Of a stretch of DNA of 64,000 bases, positions 42,399 through 50,995 are shown in pieces. A program made the translations under genes and the position numbers. How positions within the stretch are numbered: position 1 is the stretch's first letter; every line of letters begins with the position of its first letter. The DNA is taken from contig CANEFX010000009.1 of the NCBI GenBank assembly GCA_947426945.1, forward strand, positions 1 to 64,000, in the 5' to 3' direction. This DNA comes from an uncultured Bacillota bacterium (GTDB lineage: Bacteria > Bacillota > Clostridia > Oscillospirales > Oscillospiraceae). The notes below the pieces were generated by a model that was not told the DNA's origin, searched no databases, and worked only from the letters and a program-made list of their open reading frames with translations.

Positions 42399-43126
42399 CA
42401 GAGCTCCCCTCCTTCCCACATGGGCTCCGCCCGAAAGATTTCCCGGAAGAGGGCGTCCACGCTCTTGCCCTCCTTCTCACGGATGTCATCCACTGTGGCA
42501 TGGAGCATGATTCTTCCCTCCTTGAGGAAAACGGCCTCGTCCAGCACCTTCTCAATGTCGGAAATCAGGTGGGTGGACAGCAAAACGGTGCCCTCCTCGT
42601 TGTAATTGGTCAGGATGGTGCGCAGAATAAAATCCCGGGCCGCCGGGTCCACCCCGGCAATGGGCTCATCCAGCAGGTACAGCTTTGCCGCCCGGGACAT
42701 GGCCAGCACCAGCTGCACCTTCTCCTTGGTGCCCTTGGACATGGACTTCAGCCGGTCCCCCGGTTCCACCCCCAGCGAGCGGCACATGGCCATGGCCTTC
42801 TCATACTCAAAATCGGCGTAAAAGTCCCGGAACAGATCGAAGAGGTCCACGGCTTTCATCCAGTCGGCGAAGTACATCCGGTCGGGCAGATAGCTGATCA
42901 CCGACTTGGTATAGGGGCCGATGGCCGAACCGTCCACCGTCAGCTCTCCCCGGGTGGGCTGGAGCAGGCCGCAAAGCAGCTTAATCAGGGTGGTCTTGCC
43001 GCTGCCGTTGGGACCCAGCAGGCCCACGATCCGCCCCGGGCCCACCGCCAGGTCTACCCCGCTCAGAGCGGGGCGCAGGCCGTAGGACTTGTACAGCCCC
43101 CGGCACTCGATCAAAAAGTCGCTCAC
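42398..43126 (-). CDS. ABC transporter ATPase of a YtrA-type operon
   Basis: A 242-residue ATPase. Walker A is GPNGSGKTTLIK; the signature region has a variant (SMSKGTKEKVQLVLAMSRA), common in YtrB-like ATPases; Walker B is LYLLDEPIAGVD. The start overlaps the GntR gene end by 4 nt. It powers the downstream permease. Confidence 0.93.
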   Translation of the reverse strand: MSDFLIECRGLYKSYGLRPALSGVDLAVGPGRIVGLLGPNGSGKTTLIKLLCGLLQPTRGELTVDGSAIGPYTKSVISYLPDRMYFADWMKAVDLFDLFRDFYADFEYEKAMAMCRSLGVEPGDRLKSMSKGTKEKVQLVLAMSRAAKLYLLDEPIAGVDPAARDFILRTILTNYNEEGTVLLSTHLISDIEKVLDEAVFLKEGRIMLHATVDDIREKEGKSVDALFREIFRAEPMWEGGEL

Positions 43127-43482
43127 CGAAATTCCTCCTTTAACAGCTCCACCGCCCGCTCCCGGCTGTAACCCAGGGCGGACATGGCCTCGAAATAGGT
43201 CCTGATGACGTCCTGCGCCTCCCGCAGGCGGGCGGCATCCAAGACGGCAGCGTCCTGGGTGACCAGACGGCCCGCAGTCCGGTCGGCCCTGGCCAGCCCC
43301 TCCTGCTCCAGCTGAGCCAGAGCCCGCTGCATGGTGTTAGGATTTACCCCCGCCTCCGCCGCCAGCTCCCGCACCGGGGGGAGGCGGCTCCCCGGGGGGT
43401 AGACCCCGGCGATGATCCGCCGGGCCAGCTGCTGGCTGAGCTGGGGCCAGATGGGCCGGCCGTCGTCCAGCTTCCAATCCAT
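43123..43482 (-). CDS. GntR-family regulator (YtrA subfamily)
   Basis: A 119-residue regulator with a winged helix (RLPPVRELAAEAGVNPNTMQRALAQLEQEG) and a short helical dimerisation tail, the YtrA layout. It precedes the ABC genes it probably represses. Its promoter contains a perfect palindrome over the -10 element, the expected place for autorepression. GGAGGTCACGCC lies just upstream of ATG 43482. Confidence 0.92.
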   Translation of the reverse strand: MDWKLDDGRPIWPQLSQQLARRIIAGVYPPGSRLPPVRELAAEAGVNPNTMQRALAQLEQEGLARADRTAGRLVTQDAAVLDAARLREAQDVIRTYFEAMSALGYSRERAVELLKEEFR

Positions 43483-43502
43483 GGCGTGACCTCCTGCCTC
43501 TA

Positions 43503-43549
43503 TTGTATTATATGCTTAATACAATAATACATTTAGGCTGGTTTGTCAA
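43503..43549 (-). promoter_or_regulatory. Promoter and palindromic operator of the GntR-ABC operon
   Basis: On the minus strand TTGACA (43544-43549), a 17-nt spacer and TATTGT (43521-43526). A perfect palindrome, TTGTATTA/TAATACAA with a 6-nt centre (43503-43524), overlaps the -10 element and start site. Confidence 0.75.
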
Positions 43550-43565
43550 CCCCCTCCTAAAAAAA

Positions 43566-43606
43566 TTTTCCGCCCCGCCGGAGCGGTGTGCTCCAGCGGG
43601 GCGTTT
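43566..43606. terminator. mnmE terminator
   Basis: CGCCCCGC..GGAG (43571-43584) pairs with CTCCAGCGGGGCG (43591-43603). On the minus strand the stem is followed by AAAATTTTTTT. Confidence 0.85.
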
Positions 43607-43609
43607 TCT

Positions 43610-45004
43610 CTATTTTCCCACGCAGAATTTGGAAAAGATTCGGTCGGTCACGTCCTCCCGGACGCTTTGGCCTGTGAGCTCTCCCAAGGCGGTCAGCGCC
43701 TCCTCCACGTCGGTGAGCAGGGCGTCGGGTGTGACACCCGCCTCCATGGCCTCCCGGGCCCGGCGGACCGCCTCTCTGGCCCGCCCGGCCGCCTCCTCCT
43801 GCCGGGCGTTGGTGAGGAGCTGGCCGTAGGGGACGGCCTCCTCCTTGGGGAACAGCTCGGCTACTGCTTCCCCCAGCCTATCCAAGCCCTCGCCGGTGAG
43901 GGCGGAGACCTCCACGGAGGGGACGGCCGTCTTTCCTCCTGAGCCGATCAGCCCCATACTGCGGCTGTCCTTCACCAAGTCCTTTTTGGAGGCCACAAAA
44001 ATCCAGGGCTTACCCATCTCCGACACAGCGCGAAGCATCTCCCGGTCCTCTGCCGTCAGCTCCTCCGACATGTCCACCACCGTAAAAATCAGCTCCGCCT
44101 CCTCCATAGCCTTTCGAGAACGCTCCACCCCCAGCTTTTCCACCGGGTCGTCGGTATCCCGCAGGCCGGCGGTGTCGATAAGCCGCAGAGGCACCCCTCC
44201 CAGCTCGCACCGCTCCTCCACCGTGTCCCGGGTAGTACCGGGAACATCGGTGACGATGGCCCGGTCCCAGCCCAGCATGGCGTTGAGGAGGGAGGATTTG
44301 CCCGCGTTGGGCCGGCCCACAATGGCGCAAGGCACTCCCTCCCGTAGCAGCTTCCCCCGGCCGCAGGAGGCCAGCAGGGCGCTCAATGCCCTCTCCTGAG
44401 CGGCCAGGGCCTCGTCCAACTGTTCCAGGCGGAATGGATCGATATCCTCGTCCGGATAGTCCAGCACAGCGTGGAAGTGGGCCATCACGTCCACCAAGGC
44501 GGAGTAGATATCCCCGATCTTTTTGGACAGCGCCCCGGCCAACTGGCCCGCCGCGTGGCGGGCCCCCTCCCGGCTTTGGGCGGAGAGGAGGTCCCCCACC
44601 GCCTCTGCCTGGGCCAGGTCCAGCCGGCCGTTGAGAAAGGCCCTTCGGGTGAATTCCCCGGCTTTCGCCTGCCTCGCCCCGGCGGCAAAGAGGGCTTCCA
44701 GCCCCAGCGTGAGGACCATGGGGGAGCCGTGGCACTGAAATTCCGCCGTGTCCTCTCCGGTGTAGCTGGAGGGGCCCACGCTGTAGGTGCACAGCACCCG
44801 GTCGATGGGCGCCCCTTCGCTGTCCATCAGATCGCCGTAGGCCAGCTCCCGGGGGCCGTGATCCCGCAAGCCCTTGCGGCCCAATGGCTTAAAGCATTTC
44901 TCGGCAATAGAGACAGCCTCCGGCCCGGACAGGCGCAGGATGCCGATGGCCCCCGGCCCGGGCGGCGTGGAGACAGCGGCAATGGTGTCGCTCTGGAAGG
45001 ACAC
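43610..45004 (-). CDS. mnmE: tRNA modification GTPase MnmE
   Basis: A 464-residue GTPase that, with MnmG, modifies the wobble uridine of certain tRNAs. It has an N-terminal folate-binding domain (TIAAVSTPPGPGAIGILRLSG), a helical domain, an inserted G domain (GRPNAGKSSLLN; DTAGLRD; ASKKD) and the terminal CVGK motif. GTG 45004 has AAAGGAG 8 nt upstream; a GTG three codons earlier overlaps that site. The usual partners jag and mnmG are not adjacent, and a cluster of DnaA-box-like 9-mers lies upstream. Confidence 0.96.
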   Translation of the reverse strand: MSFQSDTIAAVSTPPGPGAIGILRLSGPEAVSIAEKCFKPLGRKGLRDHGPRELAYGDLMDSEGAPIDRVLCTYSVGPSSYTGEDTAEFQCHGSPMVLTLGLEALFAAGARQAKAGEFTRRAFLNGRLDLAQAEAVGDLLSAQSREGARHAAGQLAGALSKKIGDIYSALVDVMAHFHAVLDYPDEDIDPFRLEQLDEALAAQERALSALLASCGRGKLLREGVPCAIVGRPNAGKSSLLNAMLGWDRAIVTDVPGTTRDTVEERCELGGVPLRLIDTAGLRDTDDPVEKLGVERSRKAMEEAELIFTVVDMSEELTAEDREMLRAVSEMGKPWIFVASKKDLVKDSRSMGLIGSGGKTAVPSVEVSALTGEGLDRLGEAVAELFPKEEAVPYGQLLTNARQEEAAGRAREAVRRAREAMEAGVTPDALLTDVEEALTALGELTGQSVREDVTDRIFSKFCVGK

Positions 45005-45152
45005 AGGGAACACTCCTTTCGCAATACGGCAAAGAATTCATTTTCTCCTGCAAAAAACACCGTCGGAAAAAGTTTGTGTAAAATTCACTCTTGACAGATA
45101 TTATGGAAACCCGAAAACGAATATTTACCGTTTGAAGAGTTGACATAACGGG

Positions 45153-45236
45153 TGTGGACAAACCTGTGGACAATGTGGAAAATCCCTCTGTCTCAGGGAA
45201 AACAGCTGTGGAAAACCCGGTGCAGAAAGTGGATAA
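45153..45236. other. Cluster of five DnaA-box-like 9-mers
   Basis: TGTGGACAA (45153-45161 and 45165-45173), TGTGGAAAA (45174-45182 and 45207-45215) and AGTGGATAA (45228-45236) each differ at one base from TGTGGATAA. All have the same orientation. An AT-rich tract follows at 45233-45275. The 300-bp gap between mnmE and the FAD gene holds nothing else that I can identify. It could be a replication origin, an origin part, or a DnaA-binding regulatory site. Confidence 0.5.
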
Positions 45237-45282
45237 AAAACTGCATAGAGGGTAACAAAATAATTTTATGTCTTATTCAGAG

Positions 45283-45315
45283 GCCGGGCGGGCTTCAGCA
45301 GCCCGCCCGGCGTTT
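45283..45315. terminator. GC-rich terminator beside the FAD oxidoreductase
   Basis: GCCGGGCGGGC (45283-45293) pairs with 45301-45311 and is followed by GTTTTCT on the plus strand. It lies 4 nt beyond the minus-strand stop at 45317. Confidence 0.7.
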
Positions 45316-45316
45316 T

Positions 45317-46705
45317 CTAAAGTCTCCTGCAAATCGCCCGGGCAGCCTGAACGCCGGAGGCCCCGGCCTGGGCCAGGCCCCGGGTAACACCTGCGCCGTC
45401 GCCGGCGGCAAAAAAGTTGGGCAGGGCGGTCTCCAGCTCAGGGGTAAGCTGGAGACGGGCGGAGTAGAACTTCACCTCCGCGCCGTAAAGCAGGGTGTCG
45501 TAGTTGGCGGTGCCGGGGGCGATCTTGTCCAGCTGCTGGATCATCTCAATAATGTCGTCCAGCTGCCGCTTGGGCAGGGTGAGAGACAGATCCCCGGGGA
45601 CGGCGGCGGTGAGGGTGGGCCGGACGGTGGACTTGCCCATGCGGTGCTCGTTGGTGCGCCGGCCCCCCACCAGATCGCCGAATCGCTGGACCAGCACCCC
45701 GCCTGCCAGCATGTTGGACAGGGAGGCCACGTGCTTGCCGTAGCGGTAGGGCTCGTTAAAGGGCTTGGTAAAGCGGTTGGAGACCAGCAGAGCGAAGTTG
45801 GTGTTTTCCGAGCGCAGGGCGGGGTCGGCGTAGGAGTGGCCGTTCACCGTGTTGATGCCCTCCACGTTCTCCGCCACCACGTGGCCGTAGGGGTTCATGC
45901 AGAAGGTGCGCACCTGGTCGCCGTACTGCTTGGTGCGGTAGACCAGCTTGGACTCATACACCACGTCGGTGATGTGCTCAAAGACCACGGCGGGCAGCTC
46001 CACCCGCACGCCGATGTCCACCTGATTGTTCAGCAGCTCCAGCCCCAGATCCTTGCACTGGTTGGAGAACCACTCCGCCCCGGACCGGCCGGGCGCGGCG
46101 ATGAGGTACTTGCAGGAGACCTCCCCGCCCTTTGCCAGAATCAGCCGGTAGCCGTCCTCCGTTTTCTCAATGGAGGCCGCCTCGGTGTTGAAGGAAAACT
46201 CCAGCTTGTCCGCCAATCCCTCGTAGATGTTGGTGAGGATGCGCAGGTTGTTTTCGGTGCCCAAGTGCTTGCACCGGGCCTGGAGGAGGTGGAGGTCGTA
46301 GGCCAGAGCCTCCCGGGCCAGCTTCCGGGCCGCGTCGCTCTCGGTGGAAAAAACCTCGGTGGTGGCCCCGTGGGCCACATTGATGGAGTCCACATAGTCG
46401 ATCAGCTCCATCACATGGGCGGGTTCCATAAAGTCGGTGAGCCAGCCGCCGAACTGGGTGGTGAAGTTAAACTTCCCGTCAGAGAAAGCGCCCGCGCCGC
46501 CGAAGCCGCACATGGTATGGCACACGGGGCAGTGGATGCATTCCTTCACCCTGCCCGCCACAATGGGGCAGCTGCGGTGATAGATGTCCGCGCCCTGGTC
46601 CAGGGCCAGCACCTTCAGTTCGGGATGGAGATGGGCCAGCTCATAGGCGGCAAAGATGCCCGCCTCTCCGCAGCCCAGGATGACGACGTCGTATCTGGCG
46701 TTCAT
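45317..46705 (-). CDS. NAD(P)/FAD-dependent oxidoreductase (COG2509-like)
   Basis: A 462-residue flavoprotein. The N-terminal dinucleotide motif is VVILGCGEAGIFAAYELA and the FAD C-terminal segment NFFAAGDGAGVTRGLAQAGASG. A cysteine cluster (CIHCPVCHTMCGFGGAGAFS) is characteristic of this uncharacterised dehydrogenase family, though family membership is from recall. ATG 46705 is preceded by GAGAGGAG. The leader contains a GGCCGCCGCC-type hairpin close to the start, which could limit translation. Confidence 0.85.
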   Translation of the reverse strand: MNARYDVVILGCGEAGIFAAYELAHLHPELKVLALDQGADIYHRSCPIVAGRVKECIHCPVCHTMCGFGGAGAFSDGKFNFTTQFGGWLTDFMEPAHVMELIDYVDSINVAHGATTEVFSTESDAARKLAREALAYDLHLLQARCKHLGTENNLRILTNIYEGLADKLEFSFNTEAASIEKTEDGYRLILAKGGEVSCKYLIAAPGRSGAEWFSNQCKDLGLELLNNQVDIGVRVELPAVVFEHITDVVYESKLVYRTKQYGDQVRTFCMNPYGHVVAENVEGINTVNGHSYADPALRSENTNFALLVSNRFTKPFNEPYRYGKHVASLSNMLAGGVLVQRFGDLVGGRRTNEHRMGKSTVRPTLTAAVPGDLSLTLPKRQLDDIIEMIQQLDKIAPGTANYDTLLYGAEVKFYSARLQLTPELETALPNFFAAGDGAGVTRGLAQAGASGVQAARAICRRL

Positions 46706-46807
46706 GGCAAAACTCCTCTCAAACAGCAGGCCGCCGCCTTCGGCGGCCCGCTTTTTAAAGAAACAACGGGACAGCGGGGGCGCCGCCCCCTGCTGGAAAA
46801 CACAGTC

Positions 46808-46836
46808 AGTATATCATATTCCCGTAAAAAACACAA
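46808..46836 (-). promoter_or_regulatory. Promoter of the FAD oxidoreductase gene
   Basis: On the minus strand TTGTGT (46831-46836), a 17-nt spacer and TATACT (46808-46813). The -35 element overlaps the tail of the upstream terminator. Confidence 0.6.
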
Positions 46837-46860
46837 CGGCCCGCCGGAAACCGGCAGGCC
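46826..46860 (-). terminator. Terminator of the zinc-ribbon membrane protein gene
   Basis: GGCCCGCCGG (46838-46847) pairs with CCGGCAGGCC (46851-46860). On the minus strand a GTTGTGTTTTTT tail follows. Confidence 0.8.
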
Positions 46861-46875
46861 GCACTTGAAATCAAT

Positions 46876-47271
46876 CTAGCTTTTTTCCTCAAAGCTGGCC
46901 CCGCAGCCCCGGCAGGTGACGGTAATCCTGCCCTTTCCCCTGGGGACACGCAGCTGCTGGCCGCAGCTGGGGCACTTGAAGTAGACATGCTCCTTGTCCC
47001 GGTGGATGGTGCGCCGCAGATGCAGCCAGCTCAGGATAGGGCCGGCCGCCCTCATAAACCTGGCGTTCTCCATCCGCCGCCGCTCCATATTGCGGGAGAG
47101 CAGCCGGAACAGGGCCGCCAGCAGCAGGGCAAAGCTGACCCAGTACAGCGGCTCCACCCGGGCGAAGAGAAACACCAGATAGAGCAGCAGATACAGGCCC
47201 AGCAGGAACAGGTTCAACTGGTCGTTCCCGTAGCGGCCATACATAAACCGCTGAATCGCGTTGCGGATCAT
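46876..47271 (-). CDS. Membrane protein with C-terminal zinc ribbon
   Basis: A 131-residue protein. Two adjacent membrane helices (LFLLGLYLLLYLVFLFA and LYWVSFALLLAALFRLL) are followed by a basic region. A C-terminal zinc ribbon ends it (FKCPSCGQQLRVPRGKG, VTCRGCGASFEEK). ATG 47271 has GGAGG 7 nt upstream; the longer frame is unsupported. The ribbon probably faces the cytoplasm. Role unknown. Confidence 0.8.
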   Translation of the reverse strand: MIRNAIQRFMYGRYGNDQLNLFLLGLYLLLYLVFLFARVEPLYWVSFALLLAALFRLLSRNMERRRMENARFMRAAGPILSWLHLRRTIHRDKEHVYFKCPSCGQQLRVPRGKGRITVTCRGCGASFEEKS

Positions 47272-47335
47272 CAGAGCGCCTCCTTGGCTGAACGGACACG
47301 GCAGGCGATGTCCGCCTGTCGGAAACACATTGTAT

Positions 47336-47364
47336 ATGATACCTCTTCCCACCGGGTCCGTCAA
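47336..47364 (-). promoter_or_regulatory. Promoter of the zinc-ribbon membrane protein gene
   Basis: On the minus strand TTGACG (47359-47364), a 17-nt spacer and TATCAT (47336-47341). Confidence 0.6.
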
Positions 47365-47454
47365 GGAGAAATTCGTAAACAATATGTGAATTTAAGCGAC
47401 TTTTCCCCCTTTTCCGGCCATCTGTCCCGATTTTTATGCAGGAATACAGGTCCC

Positions 47455-48708
47455 TTAAAGCACAATGCGCTCCGGAAAAGCCTCCTGGCGCATAATCCCC
47501 CACATCTTGTCGATGTAGGACAGGGTATAAAAGCTCTCGTAATAGTGGTAGAGGAAGGCCCCTTTCAGCGTCATCTGCCAGACGCCGTCCTTCCGGGCCG
47601 CAAGGCCCAGCAGCCTGGCCGCGTTCAGCTCCAGACCATACATCTTCTTCAGCGGGACGCCAAAAAATCGTTCAAACTCCCTCTCGTCCACCCGGGTGCT
47701 GTAGGCCGTCCAGAACAGATAATACACCATGCGCTGGCGAAGAGTAAAGCGCAGGGTCAGGGAAGTGGGCAGCTGCCCGGATTCAATGCGGCGGCAGTAC
47801 TCCTCTGCGGAAAAGGTGTTGATCTTGAACTGCTCCCGCAGCAGAGTGGCGGCAGAACAGCCGAAGCCCAGGAAGTTATCCCGGGTCATGGAGGAGTATC
47901 CGGCCCCCGCCCGGCTGGAGAAGGTCCAGATGGAGGTGCGGGCACAGCCCCGCTCCAGACAGTAACTGGTGATCCGGTCCAGCAGCCTGCGCTTCTCCCG
48001 TTTGGACATGGGCCGGAGAGGGCTGGCTGTAAAGGTGAAGTCGATAAAGGGATAGATGGCCACGTGGTTGGCCCCGCTGGCAAAGGCCAGGTCAATATCC
48101 GACCGCAGGTCATCGAAGGTCTGCCCCGGCAGAGCGAAAATGAAGTCCATGGACACCGTTTCAAAGGGGACCTCCCGCAGGGCGGCGGACAGGGCGGACG
48201 GGGCTACCGCCCCGCGCCCCAGAAGGGTCTGATACTTCTCCTGGAAAGACTGCACCCCGATGCTGATTTTCGTCACCCCGGCCGCCTTCAGCGTCCGCAG
48301 GAGAGGGACGGTCACATCGTCTGGGTGGAGCTCCACCCCTATCCCCTGGGTGACGGCGAAATGATCGTCCACCGCCGCAATGATCTCGGCCAGCCGCCCG
48401 GCGGCCAGGGCCGGGGTCCCTCCTCCGAAGTACAGGCTGGTGACCTCCTTCCTGCCGCCCGACTGCGCCCCTGCCATGCGGATCTCCCGGATCAGCGCGT
48501 CGATGTACCGGCCGCACAGCTCCGCGTCGTAGACCGTCTTGCAGTAGGGGCAGAAATTGCAAATACTTCGGCAGAAGGGGATGTGGATATACAGCCCCAG
48601 CCCCCCGCAGTCCGCAAAGGGGAGGATCTGGTCAAATTCGCCGGTAAACAGAAACGGCTTTGGGGACCGGGTGAGCCACATCCGCGTCAAGCTTGTAATT
48701 ATTCCCAT
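47455..48708 (-). CDS. HemN-like radical SAM protein
   Basis: A 417-residue enzyme of the coproporphyrinogen-oxidase-like radical SAM superfamily. The iron-sulfur/SAM motif is IPFCRSICNFCPYCKT, where C, x3, C, x2, C binds the cluster. LYFGGGTPALAAGRL and ELHPDDVT follow as in HemN/HemW. The C-terminal 130 residues differ from HemW. It begins 10 nt after another radical SAM gene, so the two probably act together. True coproporphyrinogen oxidase activity is doubtful because no haem genes are near. Confidence 0.8.
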   Translation of the reverse strand: MGIITSLTRMWLTRSPKPFLFTGEFDQILPFADCGGLGLYIHIPFCRSICNFCPYCKTVYDAELCGRYIDALIREIRMAGAQSGGRKEVTSLYFGGGTPALAAGRLAEIIAAVDDHFAVTQGIGVELHPDDVTVPLLRTLKAAGVTKISIGVQSFQEKYQTLLGRGAVAPSALSAALREVPFETVSMDFIFALPGQTFDDLRSDIDLAFASGANHVAIYPFIDFTFTASPLRPMSKREKRRLLDRITSYCLERGCARTSIWTFSSRAGAGYSSMTRDNFLGFGCSAATLLREQFKINTFSAEEYCRRIESGQLPTSLTLRFTLRQRMVYYLFWTAYSTRVDEREFERFFGVPLKKMYGLELNAARLLGLAARKDGVWQMTLKGAFLYHYYESFYTLSYIDKMWGIMRQEAFPERIVL

Positions 48709-48718
48709 CGTCCCGCTC

Positions 48719-49621
48719 CTAAATGTATTTCAGATAAGTCCGCAGCATCTCCCAGATAACTTTTACATTCCCTCCAAACAGCAGGGTATATTCGGCCACG
48801 AAGAAATAGCCGCACCGCTCGCACAGGCCCGGTACGTGAACGCACCGCCCGCAGACGCTGAGCTGCCCGTCCTCCATCACCACGCACTGGCGGCAGGGAG
48901 TGGGAAAGCGGTTGTCGATCAGGTATGGAAAGGCGCTTTTCAAATTAAATACCGGCGCGCCCTCCTCTATCATCCGGGTAATGACGGCGCAGCAGCCGGC
49001 CTTCTCCTCCCGGGTCAGGGCCAGCTCCTCCGTGTCCGGGTAGGGGGTATGGAAGTTGAAGGAGACCGCCCGGACGCTGGGCTCGTTTCGGGCTGTCAGG
49101 CACACATCCCGGATGGCGTCCTTGTTGATTTGATTGATGGCCATATAGAGACAGATATTGCCGGAGGGGGCGTGCCGGATGTTCTCCATGATCAGGTCGT
49201 AGGTGTCTCCCCGGACGGCGTTGTGGCGCGCCCGGTCCCCGTCCAGGCTGAGGAGGATCAGGTCGGCCTCCGGCAGGTTCAGGGAATAGGTGCCGTTGGT
49301 AACCACGTTGACGATAAAAAAGCCCATCTTTTTCGCCTCAATGACCAGATCCCGCAGGCCTTTCTCCCCGTCCCGCCACAGGAAGGTCTCGCCGCCGCAG
49401 AAAAACAGAATACGCACTCCCATCCCATACAGCTGCTCCATTTCTCGGATAATCTGCCGGTACGGGTGGACGGTACCGGTAATATTATTCACCGAGCAGT
49501 GCCTGCAATGCAGGTTGCACTTGTCCGTTAAAATAATGGTGCCCAGAATGGGCTCCTGCTTCCGGAAGAGAATGGTTTTCACCCCGAACCCGGCAAGCCG
49601 CGCAAAAGCCGAAAGCTTCAT
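48719..49621 (-). CDS. Radical SAM protein with C-terminal cysteine cluster
   Basis: A 300-residue radical SAM enzyme. The cluster motif is LTDKCNLHCRHCSVNN, with a GGE-type motif in FFCGGETFLW. The C-terminal end has many cysteines (CRQCVVMEDG then CGRCVHVPGLCERCGYFF), consistent with an auxiliary iron-sulfur or SPASM-like site. GGAGGAG precedes ATG 49621. No precursor peptide or other substrate gene is adjacent, so the substrate is open. Confidence 0.8.
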   Translation of the reverse strand: MKLSAFARLAGFGVKTILFRKQEPILGTIILTDKCNLHCRHCSVNNITGTVHPYRQIIREMEQLYGMGVRILFFCGGETFLWRDGEKGLRDLVIEAKKMGFFIVNVVTNGTYSLNLPEADLILLSLDGDRARHNAVRGDTYDLIMENIRHAPSGNICLYMAINQINKDAIRDVCLTARNEPSVRAVSFNFHTPYPDTEELALTREEKAGCCAVITRMIEEGAPVFNLKSAFPYLIDNRFPTPCRQCVVMEDGQLSVCGRCVHVPGLCERCGYFFVAEYTLLFGGNVKVIWEMLRTYLKYI

Positions 49622-49713
49622 AACTTCTCCTCCTCTCCGGACCTCAGTATAGCCCCCCGCCCCCCATCTGTCTACACTCCGGGGACAGTCGGTCGTTTTC
49701 GGGGGATGATCGG

Positions 49714-49745
49714 TTAAAAAAGGAGCGCTCCGAAGAGCGCTCCTT
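49714..49745 (-). terminator. pta terminator
   Basis: AGGAGCGCTC (49721-49730), loop CGAA, GAGCGCTCCT (49735-49744). On the minus strand a T6 run follows. Confidence 0.9.
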
Positions 49746-49761
49746 CTAAAATCATATTTAA

Positions 49762-50736
49762 TCAGGCCAGGGCTGCGGTGATGATAGCCATGGAGTAGAC
49801 CTCCTGGGCGTTGCAGCCGCGGCTGAGGTCGTTGATGGGGGCGTTCAGACCCAGCAGAATGGGGCCGTAGGCCTCAAAAGAACCCAGGCGCTGGGCAATC
49901 TTGTAGCCGATGTTGCCCGCACTGATGTCGGGGAAGATAAAGGTGTTGGCGTAGCCGGCCACCTTGGACTCGGGGCACTTGGTCTCGGCCACCCGGGGAG
50001 AAACGGCGGCGTCGAACTGCAGCTCGCCCTCGATGGGTATCTCGGGCATGGCGACCTTGGCCTTCTCGGCGGCGTTGCGCATCTTGTCCACTGCGGGGCC
50101 CTTGCCGGAGCCGAAGGTGGAGTAGCTGAGGAAAGCCACCTTGGGATCCACACCGAAGATCTGGGCGCATTTGACGGTCTCGGAGGCGATCTCCACCAGC
50201 TCGTCCTCGCTGGGGTCAATGTTGATGGCGCAGTCGGCCATGGCCAGCACCATGTTGCCGCCGGTGGCGTAGGGCCGCACCAGAATGAAGCAGGAGGAGA
50301 CGATGGAGTTACCCGGCTTGGTCTTGACCAGCTGGAGGGCGGGGCGCACGGTGTCGGCGGTGGAGTAGGTCGCGCCGCCCAGCAGGGCGTCGGCAATGCC
50401 CATGGCCACCAGCATGGTGCCGAAGTAGTTGCCCTTGCGGAGCATGGCCCGGCACTCGTCGGCGGTCATCTTGCCCTTGCGCAGCTCCACCATCTTTTCT
50501 ACCATGGCATCCATCTTCTCATAGGTCTCTGGGTCGTAGATCTCGGCGCCCCGGATATTGAAGCCGGCGTCCTCGGCGGCAGCGCGAATCTCCTCCTCCT
50601 TGCCGATAAGAATGGGGGTCAGAAACGTACCGGACAGCAGGCGGGCGGAGGCCTCCAGAATGCGGGGGTCGGTGCCCTCGGTAAAGACAATCTTTCGGGG
50701 ATGGGCTTTCAGAATTTCAATCAGCTTCTTAAACAT
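49762..50736 (-). CDS. pta: Phosphate acetyltransferase
   Basis: A 324-residue enzyme interconverting acetyl-CoA and acetyl phosphate in acetate fermentation. The length matches the short catalytic form without the regulatory N-terminus. LLGGATYSTADTVRPALQLV and FGSGKGPAVDKMRNA are family segments. ATG 50736 has GGAAG 7 nt upstream. No acetate kinase gene follows, and phosphate butyryltransferase is a less likely alternative. Confidence 0.93.
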   Translation of the reverse strand: MFKKLIEILKAHPRKIVFTEGTDPRILEASARLLSGTFLTPILIGKEEEIRAAAEDAGFNIRGAEIYDPETYEKMDAMVEKMVELRKGKMTADECRAMLRKGNYFGTMLVAMGIADALLGGATYSTADTVRPALQLVKTKPGNSIVSSCFILVRPYATGGNMVLAMADCAINIDPSEDELVEIASETVKCAQIFGVDPKVAFLSYSTFGSGKGPAVDKMRNAAEKAKVAMPEIPIEGELQFDAAVSPRVAETKCPESKVAGYANTFIFPDISAGNIGYKIAQRLGSFEAYGPILLGLNAPINDLSRGCNAQEVYSMAIITAALA

Positions 50737-50792
50737 GTGACAACTTCCTTCCAACTCAAGATAGGTGTGGCGGCACACCGATTCACAAAATT

Positions 50793-50821
50793 ATGGTAGC
50801 ATTTCCCGGCGGAAAATGCAA
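50793..50821 (-). promoter_or_regulatory. pta promoter
   Basis: On the minus strand TTGCAT (50816-50821), a 17-nt spacer and TACCAT (50793-50798). Confidence 0.55.
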
Positions 50822-50886
50822 GGGCCGTATGATAGTTTTCTGTCCCGGACCTATGAAAAATTCCAAAGAATTTTTTCATTTTCCTC

Positions 50887-50921
50887 TTTACGTCAAGTAT
50901 TGCTTTCAGGTATACTATACC
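50887..50921 (+). promoter_or_regulatory. Promoter with operator-like palindrome of the XRE regulator
   Basis: TTTACG (50887-50892), an 18-nt spacer and TATACT (50911-50916). The palindrome GGTATACTATACC (50909-50921) covers the -10 element, suggesting autoregulation. Confidence 0.55.
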
Positions 50922-50995
50922 ATGCGTATTTCAACGCCTCCGGGCAGGGCGGCCGCCGGCCGCTGCCCCGGCATTCCAAGTTGAGGTGAGAGATC

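Noticed and set aside
45153-45236. Calling the DnaA-box cluster oriC outright
   Set aside because: dnaA, dnaN and rpmH are absent, gene direction does not switch symmetrically here, and each 9-mer has one mismatch.
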